DNA of 64,000 bases from Cohnella thailandensis. Lineage in GTDB: Bacteria > Bacillota > Bacilli > Paenibacillales > Paenibacillaceae. The notes under the pieces were generated by a model that was not told where the DNA came from, searched no databases, and saw only the letters and a list, made by a program, of their open reading frames with translations. Made by a program: the position numbers and the translations under genes. Position 1 is the first letter of the stretch. Each line of letters opens with the position of its first letter. Below, piece by piece: positions 26,112-33,059 of the stretch. The stretch is from assembly GCF_014212135.1 (NCBI RefSeq), contig NZ_JACJVQ010000019.1:186001-250000 (forward strand), read 5' to 3'.

Positions 26112-27134
26112 ATGAGAGTAACGTCGCCTGTCGTGCTCGCGGCGATGCTTCTTTGCCTCGTTGCCATCCTAGCCGCAGGCCGATTCGGCCCGCTAAGCGA
26201 ATATGTGCAACAGGTCAAGAACGGTACGCCGGCAACGATCGCATTCGGGAACGAGAATTCGGAGGAGACCGGTCAAACCGAGCTTAAGGAATGGATAAAA
26301 ACGGAAGCTAAGAAGAGGTACGAGGCTCCGGTCAATGCGACGCAAGATAGGGTGTGGAAAGCGATTCCCGGTTACAACGGCCGAGAGGTCGATATCGATG
26401 CGACTTTTGAGCGGGCGAAGGCGATGGGCTTCCGTTCGGGAGCGAGAGGCGACTCGTCTTTTCCATGGGTATATAAAGAGCTGAAGCCGGCGGTGGGGTT
26501 AAAGGATTTGCAGCCGAGCCCGATCTACCGGGGAAATTCCCTCAAGCCCATGGTCGGCCTTATGATCAACGTGGCATGGGGAGAAGAGTACCTTCCGTCG
26601 ATCCTTCGGACTTTGGAGGAGGAGAAGGCGAAGGCGACTTTCTTTTTTGACGGAAGCTGGCTTGCCAAGCACGCGGATATCGCGCAGGATATTCTCCGAA
26701 GGGGTCACGAGGCTTCCAACCATGCTTACTCGCATCCGAACATGAGCACTCTTAGCGCGGCGCGCCAGCGGCAAGAGATCGTGAAGACGGAGAACCTGCT
26801 CAAGACGAAGCTGGGGGTGGACAACCGTTGGTTCGCGCCTCCTTCCGGAGATTACAATCAGCTGACCGTCGACGTCGCGAGGGAGTTGGGGCTTCAGACC
26901 GTGCTCTGGACGCTGGATACGGTCGATTGGAGAAAGCCGTCCGCTTCTTCCGTGATCGACAAAGTATCCGCTCGGACGGGGGCAGGAACGCTGATCCTGA
27001 TGCATCCGACGGAGACGACGAGAGACGCGCTCAAGGGAATGATTCGCGTCATCCGTTCCAAAGGCTTGACCCCGGGAACCGTCTCGGACACGCTGTCCGA
27101 AGGCCGGATGAAGGAAGAAAAAAAGGCTCCATAA
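26112..27134 (+). CDS. YlxY-like NodB-fold protein, first catalytic motif lost
   Basis: A 340-residue protein with an N-terminal signal anchor (VVLAAMLLCLVAILAAGRF) and a NodB polysaccharide-deacetylase domain (~150-330). ATG 26112 is chosen because GGAGGGAAAGG precedes it. Motif 2 (NHAYSHPNMS, the metal-binding histidines) and motif 3 (RWFAPPSGDYN) are present. Motif 1, normally TFDDG with the catalytic Asp pair, reads MINVAWGEEY and so lacks both aspartates. This loss is known for YlxY-type homologues next to pnp and mlpA, and it suggests no ordinary deacetylation. It may act in sporulation-related wall biology, which is inference. Confidence 0.85.
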   Translation: MRVTSPVVLAAMLLCLVAILAAGRFGPLSEYVQQVKNGTPATIAFGNENSEETGQTELKEWIKTEAKKRYEAPVNATQDRVWKAIPGYNGREVDIDATFERAKAMGFRSGARGDSSFPWVYKELKPAVGLKDLQPSPIYRGNSLKPMVGLMINVAWGEEYLPSILRTLEEEKAKATFFFDGSWLAKHADIAQDILRRGHEASNHAYSHPNMSTLSAARQRQEIVKTENLLKTKLGVDNRWFAPPSGDYNQLTVDVARELGLQTVLWTLDTVDWRKPSASSVIDKVSARTGAGTLILMHPTETTRDALKGMIRVIRSKGLTPGTVSDTLSEGRMKEEKKAP

Positions 27135-27161
27135 TCGGCTTTGGAGCGGCTTATCCCTCTG

Positions 27162-27190
27162 TTGTGACGAATAAGGATATTTGATATAGT
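27162..27190 (+). promoter_or_regulatory. Sigma-A-type promoter for mlpA-dut
   Basis: TTGTGA (27162-27167) and TATAGT (27185-27190) are separated by 17 bp, with a TG one base before the -10. It lies 30 nt upstream of the GTG start. Confidence 0.75.
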
Positions 27191-27219
27191 GGTACTATTG
27201 ATCTTTAGGGGGAACATGG

Positions 27220-28503
27220 GTGGAAAAATTTACATTAAAGAACGGTCTGCGAGTGATGATTGAGCCGATTCCGACAAGCCGCTCCGTATCGTTCGGCATC
27301 TGGGTAAAGACCGGCTCCCGTTACGAGACCCCGGTGGACAACGGAATATCCCATTTTATCGAGCACATGCTCTTCAAGGGAACCAAACGACATTCCGCCA
27401 AGGAGATCGCCGACCGATTCGACGGCATCGGCGGCAACGTGAACGCGTTCACCTCCAAGGAATATACGTGCTACTACGCCAAAGTGTTGGATCAGCACTT
27501 GCCGATTGCGGTCGACGTTCTGTCCGACATGTTTTTCAATTCGTTATTCGACGAGGAAGAGCTCGCGAAGGAGAAGAACGTCATTATCGAGGAGATCTCG
27601 ATGTATGACGATACTCCGGACGACATGGTTCACGATCTCGTCACCCGTGCGTCGCTGGGCGACCACCCGCTGGCCTATTCCATTCTCGGGACCGCCGAAC
27701 GGCTGAACGCGATGACGGCGGACGATCTTCGCGGCTACATGAACAGAAGGTACACGATCGAGAATACGGTCGTCAGCTTGGCCGGCAACGTGGACGAGAA
27801 GGTCATCGACCTGCTCGAGCAGCATTTCGGCGGCTTCGACGTCAGAGGGGGAACGGCGGATCTATCCGCACCGGTTTACCGGGCGGACGCGCTTTTCCAT
27901 CGGAAAAAGACGGAGCAGAACCATCTGTGCCTGACGTTCCCGGGGTGCTCCATCCAGGAGCCGAAGATGTACGCGATGATTCTGCTGAACAACACGATCG
28001 GCGGAGGCATGAGCTCCCGGCTGTTCCAAGAAATTCGGGAGAAACGCGGTCTCGCCTATTCGGTTTATTCGTATCATACGTCCTATGCGGACAGCGGCCT
28101 GTTCACGGTTTATGCCGGAACGGCTCCCAAGCAGACGCAGGACGTATACGATCTCACGCTCGAGATGCTGGAGGAAGTGAAGAAGAACGGCCTTACCGAA
28201 GCCGAGATTCATCGCGGCAAGGAGCAGCTGAAGGGCAACCTGATCCTCAGCCTGGAGAGCTCCAGCAGCCGCATGAACCGCCAAGGCAAGAACGAATTGA
28301 TGCTTGGACGTCATCAGACCTTGGACGAGATGATCGAGAAGATCGACGCCGTCACGAAGGACGACGTAGCCGAGATGATCGACCGGGTGATGGGCGGAGA
28401 GCAATGCGCCATTGCCGTCGTCGGAGCGCAAGAGAAGGTACTTACGGGATTAGGGAGGGAATTCGTTGTATCCAGTACAGCTGAAGCGGCTGCCGGGGAA
28501 TGA
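27220..28503 (+). CDS. mlpA: M16-family zinc peptidase (processing-peptidase-like)
   Basis: A 427-residue insulinase/mitochondrial-processing-peptidase-like protein. The inverted zinc motif HFIEH (His45, Glu48, His49) is intact, with the distal Glu expected in the EELAKEKNVIIEEI segment. The C-terminal half carries the non-catalytic M16 domain (GGGMSSRLFQEIREKRGLAYSVYS). It starts at GTG 27220 behind AGGGGG. In B. subtilis the equivalent ymxG/mlpA lies downstream of pnp and ylxY, as here. The natural substrate is unknown. It overlaps dut by 38 nt. Confidence 0.9.
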   Translation: MEKFTLKNGLRVMIEPIPTSRSVSFGIWVKTGSRYETPVDNGISHFIEHMLFKGTKRHSAKEIADRFDGIGGNVNAFTSKEYTCYYAKVLDQHLPIAVDVLSDMFFNSLFDEEELAKEKNVIIEEISMYDDTPDDMVHDLVTRASLGDHPLAYSILGTAERLNAMTADDLRGYMNRRYTIENTVVSLAGNVDEKVIDLLEQHFGGFDVRGGTADLSAPVYRADALFHRKKTEQNHLCLTFPGCSIQEPKMYAMILLNNTIGGGMSSRLFQEIREKRGLAYSVYSYHTSYADSGLFTVYAGTAPKQTQDVYDLTLEMLEEVKKNGLTEAEIHRGKEQLKGNLILSLESSSSRMNRQGKNELMLGRHQTLDEMIEKIDAVTKDDVAEMIDRVMGGEQCAIAVVGAQEKVLTGLGREFVVSSTAEAAAGE

Positions 28504-28909
28504 GGACATCGCCCTGCCGCGCCAAATGTCCGAATGGGCGGCAGGCTTTGACCTTCATGCGGCCGTAGTCGAACCAATGATATTAGCTCCGGGCGAGAGA
28601 GCGCTCGTTCCGACCGGCTTCGCGATGGCGATGCCTAAGGAGCTTGAAGCCCAAGTCCGCCCACGCAGCGGACTTGCATTCAAGCACGGAATCACTTGCC
28701 TGAATTCTCCCGGAACGATCGATGCCGATTACCGCGGGGAAGTGAAGGTGCTGCTGATCAACTTGGGGCAGCAGCCGTTCACGATCGAGCGCGGAGAGAG
28801 AATCGCGCAGATGGTGTTCCAACGCGTTCCTCAAGTGACGCTGGAAGAGGTGGCCGAGCTGTCCGATACCGTTCGCGGAGAAGGCGGCTTCGGGCACACG
28901 GGCAAGTAA
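28466..28909 (+). CDS. dut: dUTP diphosphatase
   Basis: Hydrolyses dUTP to dUMP, keeping uracil out of DNA and supplying thymidylate synthesis. The 147-residue trimeric-type enzyme shows the five family motifs: AGFDLHA, PRSGLAFKHGI, GTIDADYRGEVKV, RGERIAQMVF and the C-terminal P-loop-like RGEGGFGHTGK. It starts at TTG 28466, 6 nt after GGGAGG, inside the end of mlpA. Confidence 0.94.
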   Translation: MYPVQLKRLPGNEDIALPRQMSEWAAGFDLHAAVVEPMILAPGERALVPTGFAMAMPKELEAQVRPRSGLAFKHGITCLNSPGTIDADYRGEVKVLLINLGQQPFTIERGERIAQMVFQRVPQVTLEEVAELSDTVRGEGGFGHTGK

Positions 28910-28946
28910 ATCCATCCCAATAACGCTATCATTAATGAGCATAGAG

Positions 28947-28988
28947 AACCGTGCATCGACAGATGAGCTTGTGTCGGTGCGCGGTTTT
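28947..28988 (+). terminator. Rho-independent terminator after dut
   Basis: AACCGTGCATCGACA pairs with TGTCGGTGCGCGGTT (wobbles tolerated) around an 8-nt loop and ends in five T. It marks the end of the conserved block. Confidence 0.8.
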
Positions 28989-29019
28989 TGTTCGATGGAC
29001 AAGGAGAGGAGAGAACCGA

Positions 29020-29490
29020 ATGACTGCGTTGGACCCTGCCGTATCCGGCGTGAAAGCGGAAATGCTCATTCGCAGACCGGTTGAAGACGTATACGAGGCG
29101 TTTGCGAATCCGGAGCAGACGACGAAATTCTGGTTTACCCGAAGCAGCGGAAGATTGGAAGCCGGAAGCGAGATCCGTTGGGATTGGGAGATGTACGGAG
29201 TGTCGGATCGGGTTTACGTGCTGGAGGCCGAGAAGAACAAGAAGCTCCGCCTTCGTTGGTCGGACGGCTCCGAGACGGAATGGACGTTCGTCGATCGCCC
29301 GGATCGAACGACGTTCGTATCGATCGCAACCTCAGGGTATGCCGAAGATGGGAGTCGCTTGATCGACCGCGCCATCGACGATATGGGAGGATACACGATC
29401 GTCCTGTGCGGGGCTAAAGCTTATCTCGAGCATGATGTTATTCTGAACCTGGTAGCGGATAAAGCTCCGGATGCGAATGCGAACCGATAG
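29020..29490 (+). CDS. SRPBCC (AHSA1/START-like) domain protein
   Basis: A 156-residue single-domain protein of the SRPBCC superfamily, which folds around a hydrophobic ligand pocket. Typical features are the N-terminal VKAEMLIRRPVEDVYEAFANPEQTTKFWF strand-helix and the GGYTIVLCGAKAYLEHD C-terminal helix. ATG 29020 follows AAGGAGAGGAGAG; an upstream in-frame start would run through the dut terminator. No ligand or reaction can be assigned. Its stop lies 8 bp before the TGT terminus of the Tn7-like array, so this may be the gene next to which the element inserted. Confidence 0.8.
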   Translation: MTALDPAVSGVKAEMLIRRPVEDVYEAFANPEQTTKFWFTRSSGRLEAGSEIRWDWEMYGVSDRVYVLEAEKNKKLRLRWSDGSETEWTFVDRPDRTTFVSIATSGYAEDGSRLIDRAIDDMGGYTIVLCGAKAYLEHDVILNLVADKAPDANANR

Positions 29491-29507
29491 TCGTTGAATG
29501 TCAGAAG

Positions 29508-29588
29508 AAAATAAAGCTCTAGACTGAAAAATAAAATGTTAGGCTAGGCAAATAAAGTTGTAGACTTAGAAAATAAAGTATTGGACTG
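29508..29588 (+). repeat. Four tandem ~20-bp repeats, Tn7 right-end-like (TnsB-type sites)
   Basis: Copies at 29508-29526 (AAAATAAAGCTCTAGACTG), 29528-29546 (AAAATAAAATGTTAGGCTA), 29549-29567 (CAAATAAAGTTGTAGACTT) and 29570-29588 (AAAATAAAGTATTGGACTG). The period is 20-21 bp. The shared core AATAAAGT..TA.ACTG closely matches the Tn7 right-end TnsB sites as I recall them (AATAAAGTCTTAAACTG). Confidence 0.85.
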
Positions 29589-29890
29589 AAGAGCTTCATT
29601 GAGCTAACTGGCAGTTTAGTTTAGGCAGCGAGTATTTAATCCAGCTGCCTTTTTCTCTGTTTATTGCCGACTTTTGTTTGGTAGAACACTCAGATGCACG
29701 AAGTGTCCATTGAGTAAGCAAGAAGGATTCGAAGATAACCGATATTGGAACGAACATTGTGCGTATTTTAATGCCGAAGGTGCCTCTATTATAGCCTCCA
29801 GTTTTCACAGCCCCCTAAATAGGATCAATGATGAGCATCATAATGATAATCAGTAGTTCAGACGTTAACAGCTGTCTCCCAAAATAACGC
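29589..29890. other. AT-rich internal segment of the element with a short possible relic ORF
   Basis: This ~300-bp stretch is visibly poorer in G+C than its surroundings. It contains a hairpin followed by T's (29624-29654) and an open frame at 29674-29856 (60 codons). That frame holds a CTKC followed 12 residues later by Tyr-Trp, loosely recalling the zinc-binding part of TniQ proteins. It has no good ribosome binding site and no convincing homology, so I do not call it a gene. Confidence 0.3.
29624..29654 (+). terminator. Terminator-like hairpin inside the element
   Basis: GGCAGC (29624-29629) pairs with GCTGCC (29644-29649) around a 14-nt loop, followed by five T. It could shield the cargo from read-through out of the upstream gene. 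Confidence 0.45.
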
Positions 29891-29921
29891 TTGCCTTAAA
29901 GCGTACTTTAAGGCTTAGGAT
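29891..29921 (+). promoter_or_regulatory. MerR-type promoter with 19-bp spacer and central dyad
   Basis: TTGCCT (29891-29896) and TAGGAT (29916-29921) are separated by 19 bp, too far for normal recognition. A perfect dyad, CCTTAAAG (29894-29901) and CTTTAAGG (29906-29913) with 4 bp between, fills the spacer. This is the classical arrangement of promoters that MerR-family proteins untwist on activation. Confidence 0.85.
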
Positions 29922-29976
29922 GAGGAAGAACCAGCCGATTCCGTCTGAAAAGAACCGATAAGGAGCGATCCGGCCA

Positions 29977-30387
29977 ATGGCATTCACGATCAAAGAAGCT
30001 TCAGAGCGGCTTGGTTGCCCGGCTCATACGATTCGTTTTTACGAGAAGGAGGGATTGCTCCCTTACATTAAGAGAGATAAGAACGGGAATCGACTGTTCG
30101 AACAAGATCACCTAGATTGGGTCCGGCTGATGACATGTTTCCGGGCGACAGGGATGAAGCTGTCGTTGCTGAAGGAGATGGTGAATCTTGCGCTCGATGG
30201 TGATTCCACGATTCCACAGCGCAAAGCGATCTTGAACCAGTACAAGGAAGAATTATTTCTCCGCCAGAACGAATTGGCCGAAGCGCTCGACGCCGTCAAT
30301 AACAAACTGTCGATATACGAAGACATCGAGAAAGGGAGAATCCCTTCCGAGAGCCAGTTGTTAATCAAGATGGAAGAGTCAGAGTGA
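29977..30387 (+). CDS. MerR-family transcriptional regulator
   Basis: A 136-residue activator/repressor. The winged helix-turn-helix (FTIKEASERLGCPAHTIRFYEKEGLL ~3-30) and the coiled-coil dimerisation helix (~80-125) are clear. The C-terminal part has no cysteines for metal sensing, so it belongs with the AdhR/YfmP-like group that often controls dehydrogenases and aldo/keto reductases. AAGGAG lies 11 nt before ATG 29977. It precedes the reductase by 28 nt, probably as one operon under the 19-bp-spacer promoter. The inducing signal is unknown; reactive aldehydes are a guess from relatives. Confidence 0.88.
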   Translation: MAFTIKEASERLGCPAHTIRFYEKEGLLPYIKRDKNGNRLFEQDHLDWVRLMTCFRATGMKLSLLKEMVNLALDGDSTIPQRKAILNQYKEELFLRQNELAEALDAVNNKLSIYEDIEKGRIPSESQLLIKMEESE

Positions 30388-30415
30388 CAACAATCATAGA
30401 ATGAGGGATTAACAA

Positions 30416-31387
30416 ATGCAGCAAAGAATTTTGGGCAATAGCAATATCCTCGTCTCTTCAATCGGACTGGGAATTATGGGAATGTCTCCAGGCATTTACG
30501 GGGAAACTAACGATGAACAGTCAATCCAAACGATCCATCGCGCTTTGGACATTGGCGTCACGATGTTCGATACCGCGGACGTGTACGGGAACGGGCATAA
30601 CGAAAAGCTGCTCGGCCGTGCTCTTCAAGGGCGCCGCGAGCAAGCCATTATCGCCACCAAGTTCTCGTACACCCCAAATTACGAGAGCATCAGTGGCCAT
30701 CCTGATTACGTTAAGAAAGCAGTGGAGGATAGCCTTCGCCGTTTGAATACGGATTACATCGATCTATACTACCAACACCGCGTCGATCCGCAAATCCCGA
30801 TAGAGGAGACGGTCGGAGCGATGGCAGACTTGGTCAAGGCAGGCAAAGTTCGGGCGCTCGGCCTGTCCGAAGCTTCCGCTTCTACCATACGCCGCGCTCA
30901 TGCCGTGTATCCGATCTCCGTGCTAGAGAGTGAGTATTCGCTCTGGAGCCGTGACATCGAAGAGGTGATACTCCCTACCGTAAGAGAGCTGGGGATTACC
31001 CATGTGGCCTACAGTCCGCTAAGCAGGGGCTTCATCTCCGGTGAGCTTCGCACTTTCGAGGATCTGGCCGCCGACGATCTTCGCAGATGGATGCCGCGGT
31101 TCCAAGGGGATAACTTCCGGAAGAACGTTGAGGTTGTCGACAAGATTAAGGAGATAGCGATGGAGAAGAACTGTACGCCATCCCAATTGGCCATCGCCTG
31201 GACGATTGCCAACGGGGCGTTGCCTATCCCGGGTACGAAGCGTATCAAGTACCTGGAGGAAAATGCGGCCGCGGTTGATATCCTTCTCATGAAGGAGGAC
31301 CTCGAACGAATCGATCAGGTCAGCCCCAAGAATGTCGTTCACGGCACGCGTTATATGAAAGAACAGATGACGCTGCTCGACGGCTAG
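30416..31387 (+). CDS. Aldo/keto reductase
   Basis: A 323-residue NADPH-dependent oxidoreductase with a (beta/alpha)8 barrel. The catalytic tetrad is complete: Asp52, Tyr57 (FDTADVYGNG), Lys82 (ATKFS) and His121 (YYQHRVDP). The C-terminal GTKR.KYLEEN motif for the cofactor phosphate is present. It resembles the AKR13/YakC-like group that reduces small aldehydes. It forms a unit with the MerR regulator upstream, suggesting inducible detoxification as the cargo function of the mobile element. Confidence 0.9.
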   Translation: MQQRILGNSNILVSSIGLGIMGMSPGIYGETNDEQSIQTIHRALDIGVTMFDTADVYGNGHNEKLLGRALQGRREQAIIATKFSYTPNYESISGHPDYVKKAVEDSLRRLNTDYIDLYYQHRVDPQIPIEETVGAMADLVKAGKVRALGLSEASASTIRRAHAVYPISVLESEYSLWSRDIEEVILPTVRELGITHVAYSPLSRGFISGELRTFEDLAADDLRRWMPRFQGDNFRKNVEVVDKIKEIAMEKNCTPSQLAIAWTIANGALPIPGTKRIKYLEENAAAVDILLMKEDLERIDQVSPKNVVHGTRYMKEQMTLLDG

Positions 31388-31661
31388 ACTATAATCAGAA
31401 GAAGCAGTCAAGCTTGCGACAGCGTACGAGACGGCACAGTATCCGTCAGCCGTCTTGGCGACCTTTCACGCTCGCGACTTCCGTGACGTGTTAACCGAAT
31501 GTCACGCTATAATCAAATATGCCCTCCCGTCTATTAGTTATTAAACTAACTGGAATCGTTTGTTGAACAACACAGCAGCAGTCTATGACTTTATTTTCTC
31601 GTTCATGGCTGCCGCCGTATGAAATGTTGGGGCAGTCTAAAACTATGAACTTCGCGAGATG
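31388..31661. other. Right-hand non-coding end of the element
   Basis: No gene is supported here. A perfect 7-bp inverted repeat, AGACGGC (31429-31435) with GCCGTCT (31449-31455), lies 42 bp after the reductase. It lacks a T tract, so it is at best a weak terminator. The remainder carries the dispersed inverted repeats described separately. Confidence 0.5.
31527..31651 (-). repeat. Dispersed inverted copies of the element-end repeat, Tn7 left-end-like
   Basis: On the minus strand, 31597-31579 reads AAAATAAAGTCATAGACTG, 16 of 19 identical to the first left copy. 31651-31633 reads AGTTCATAGTTTTAGACTG, which keeps the AGTT.TAGACTG half. A much weaker third match lies at 31527-31545. The starts are 52 and 54 bp apart, close to the wide spacing of sites in a Tn7 left end. 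Confidence 0.75.
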
Positions 31662-31710
31662 AAAAAAGCGACAGGCCAAAGGCGGTCACCCCCCCCTTAG
31701 GCCTGTCGCT
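31662..31710 (-). terminator. Rho-independent terminator of the pro-mtn operon
   Basis: On the minus strand AGCGACAGGCC (31710-31700) pairs perfectly with GGCCTGTCGCT (31677-31667) and is followed by six T. The stem is 11 bp. It starts 7 nt after the mtnB stop. Confidence 0.88.
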
Positions 31711-31716
31711 TTGTTA

Positions 31717-32373
31717 TTACCGTCCTTGAATCAGCTTCAGCTTATACACGTATTCGAACAGGAATTCGAAAGCTTCGAGGTGCTTTCTCGCTTCGAAGGC
31801 GTCGCGGCCCCAAGCGTAGATGCCGTGCTTGCGCAGCAAGATACCCGGAATGCGCTTGTCCAGGCGGTCTCTAACCTCGGGAACGATAAGAGGAATGTTC
31901 GCGAAGTTGGAGACGATCGGCACATCGATGACGGCTTCCTCGTCCCAGATGTTGAACGCCTTGATCAGCTCGACGCCTTCGACCGGAACGGACCTGCGGT
32001 CCCAGAAGAGCTCGGAGACGAGGCTGTTGTAGACGGAATGAATATGGAAAATAGCGCCGCAGCCGGTCTGGCGATAGATTTCGCAATGGATCAGCGTCTC
32101 GGCGGAAGGCTTGAGCGCCGTCGGCTCGCATGGGGCGCCCTTCTCGTCGACGAGAAGGAAGTCGTCCGGCGTCGAGGCGGCTTTGTCCTTGCCGCTGGCC
32201 GTGACGGCGAAGGCGAACCGCTCGGGCGTGAACTCGCCGACTCTCATCGACAGGTTGCCGCTCGTTCCCGGGAACCAGCCTCTCTGGGCGAAGTCGGTCT
32301 TGACTCGGTCCAGCTCCCGGTAGACGCGCTGCTTCTCCTCCAACAGGATGGACTTGCTAGGATGCTCGCTCAT
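31717..32373 (-). CDS. mtnB: Methylthioribulose-1-phosphate dehydratase
   Basis: Dehydrates 5-methylthioribulose 1-phosphate to the diketo compound in the methionine salvage pathway. This 218-residue class II aldolase-like zinc enzyme starts at ATG 32373 (MSEHPSKSILLEEKQ), overlapping the mtnX stop. Visible motifs are GWFPGTSGNLSMR, SAETLIHCEIYR, the zinc ligands His110 and His112 in AIFHIHS, and the third His in LLRKHGIYAWG. It is the last gene of the minus-strand operon. Confidence 0.92.
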   Translation of the reverse strand: MSEHPSKSILLEEKQRVYRELDRVKTDFAQRGWFPGTSGNLSMRVGEFTPERFAFAVTASGKDKAASTPDDFLLVDEKGAPCEPTALKPSAETLIHCEIYRQTGCGAIFHIHSVYNSLVSELFWDRRSVPVEGVELIKAFNIWDEEAVIDVPIVSNFANIPLIVPEVRDRLDKRIPGILLRKHGIYAWGRDAFEARKHLEAFEFLFEYVYKLKLIQGR

Positions 32374-33059
32374 TTTCTCCAGTCTCCTTGCTCTAAGTGA
32401 TGGACGATATCGTGGAAATTCTCGAACGGAATGTGCGGGAGTCCCAGCTCTCGGCACCTCTCGGTCAAGTGGGAGCGGGAGAAAACGAGGTCGACCAGCT
32501 TCGCTCCTTCGAAGTCGGTAATGCTGTCTCCGATCAGGATGCGAGTGTACTCTTCCTTCGGATACCGGCGAATAACCGCCGCCTTGCACATGCCGCAATC
32601 GTTCTTGCAGTGTTCGTCGCACGGATGCGGCCACAGGATATCGATTCGCTCGCCGCTGAAGTCGCTGCCGTTGCAAAAGATATGGTCACGCGGGATGCCG
32701 AACGGCTCCAGCAGCGGATAGACGAAGAAGTCGATTCCGCCGCTCGTGACGTAAAATTCCACGCCGTTCTTCTTGCACCATTCGAGCAGTTGCGGGAACC
32801 CCTCGCGTATGCCGGCGGTGTTCAGGATGTAGTCCGTTATCTCTTGCCGCATGGAGGAAGGGAAGAGGGCGAACATCTCGCCGACTCCTTGGCGCAGCGA
32901 CTTCTTGAAGCTGACGATATCGCTCATGATGGCTTCGTAGCCTTCCGGCTTGAAGTGCTTCATGACCGCGACGATATTGTCGCTCAGCGTGATCGTACCG
33001 TCAAAATCGCAGAACAATACGGGAGGCTTACTCTTGCTGTCGGTTGCAATGTCGCTCAT
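32370..33059 (-). CDS. mtnX: 2-hydroxy-3-keto-5-methylthiopentenyl-1-phosphate phosphatase
   Basis: HAD-family phosphatase that follows MtnW in the Bacillus-type salvage route. The 229-residue protein has the nucleophile motif CDFDGTIT (Asp18 with Asp20), the VTSGG motif II and the IGDSITDFEGA motif IV. A cysteine-rich loop (PCDEHCKNDCGMCK) near the middle is typical of MtnX. It overlaps mtnW and mtnB by 4 nt each. Confidence 0.93.
   Translation of the reverse strand: MSDIATDSKSKPPVLFCDFDGTITLSDNIVAVMKHFKPEGYEAIMSDIVSFKKSLRQGVGEMFALFPSSMRQEITDYILNTAGIREGFPQLLEWCKKNGVEFYVTSGGIDFFVYPLLEPFGIPRDHIFCNGSDFSGERIDILWPHPCDEHCKNDCGMCKAAVIRRYPKEEYTRILIGDSITDFEGAKLVDLVFSRSHLTERCRELGLPHIPFENFHDIVHHLEQGDWRK

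Larger units (their letters stand above)
29499..31660. mobile_element. Tn7-like element ends enclosing merR and an aldo/keto reductase; no transposase
   Basis: The left boundary is TGTCAG at 29499, followed after exactly 9 bp by four tandem ~20-bp repeats. Inverted copies occur at 31579-31597 and 31633-31651, with a weak third at 31527-31545. Tn7 itself starts with TGTGGGCGG and then AATAAAG-type TnsB sites, four packed at the right end and three dispersed at the left; the layout here is the same. The right terminus is not clear: no ACA lies 9 bp outside the last repeat, and no 5-bp target duplication was found. No tnsA/B/C gene is present, so the element is non-autonomous or decayed. It separates dut and the SRPBCC gene from the methionine salvage genes. 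Confidence 0.7.

Noticed and set aside
31429..31455. Rho-independent terminator after the aldo/keto reductase
   Set aside because: The 7-bp inverted repeat is perfect but has no T tract, so I only note it as an inverted repeat.
31726..31730. TTGAA as a right-hand target duplication of the Tn7-like element
   Set aside because: TTGAA does precede the left TGT (29494-29498), but this second copy is inside the 3' end of mtnB, far from the last repeat and without an ACA terminus before it. A 5-base match is expected by chance.
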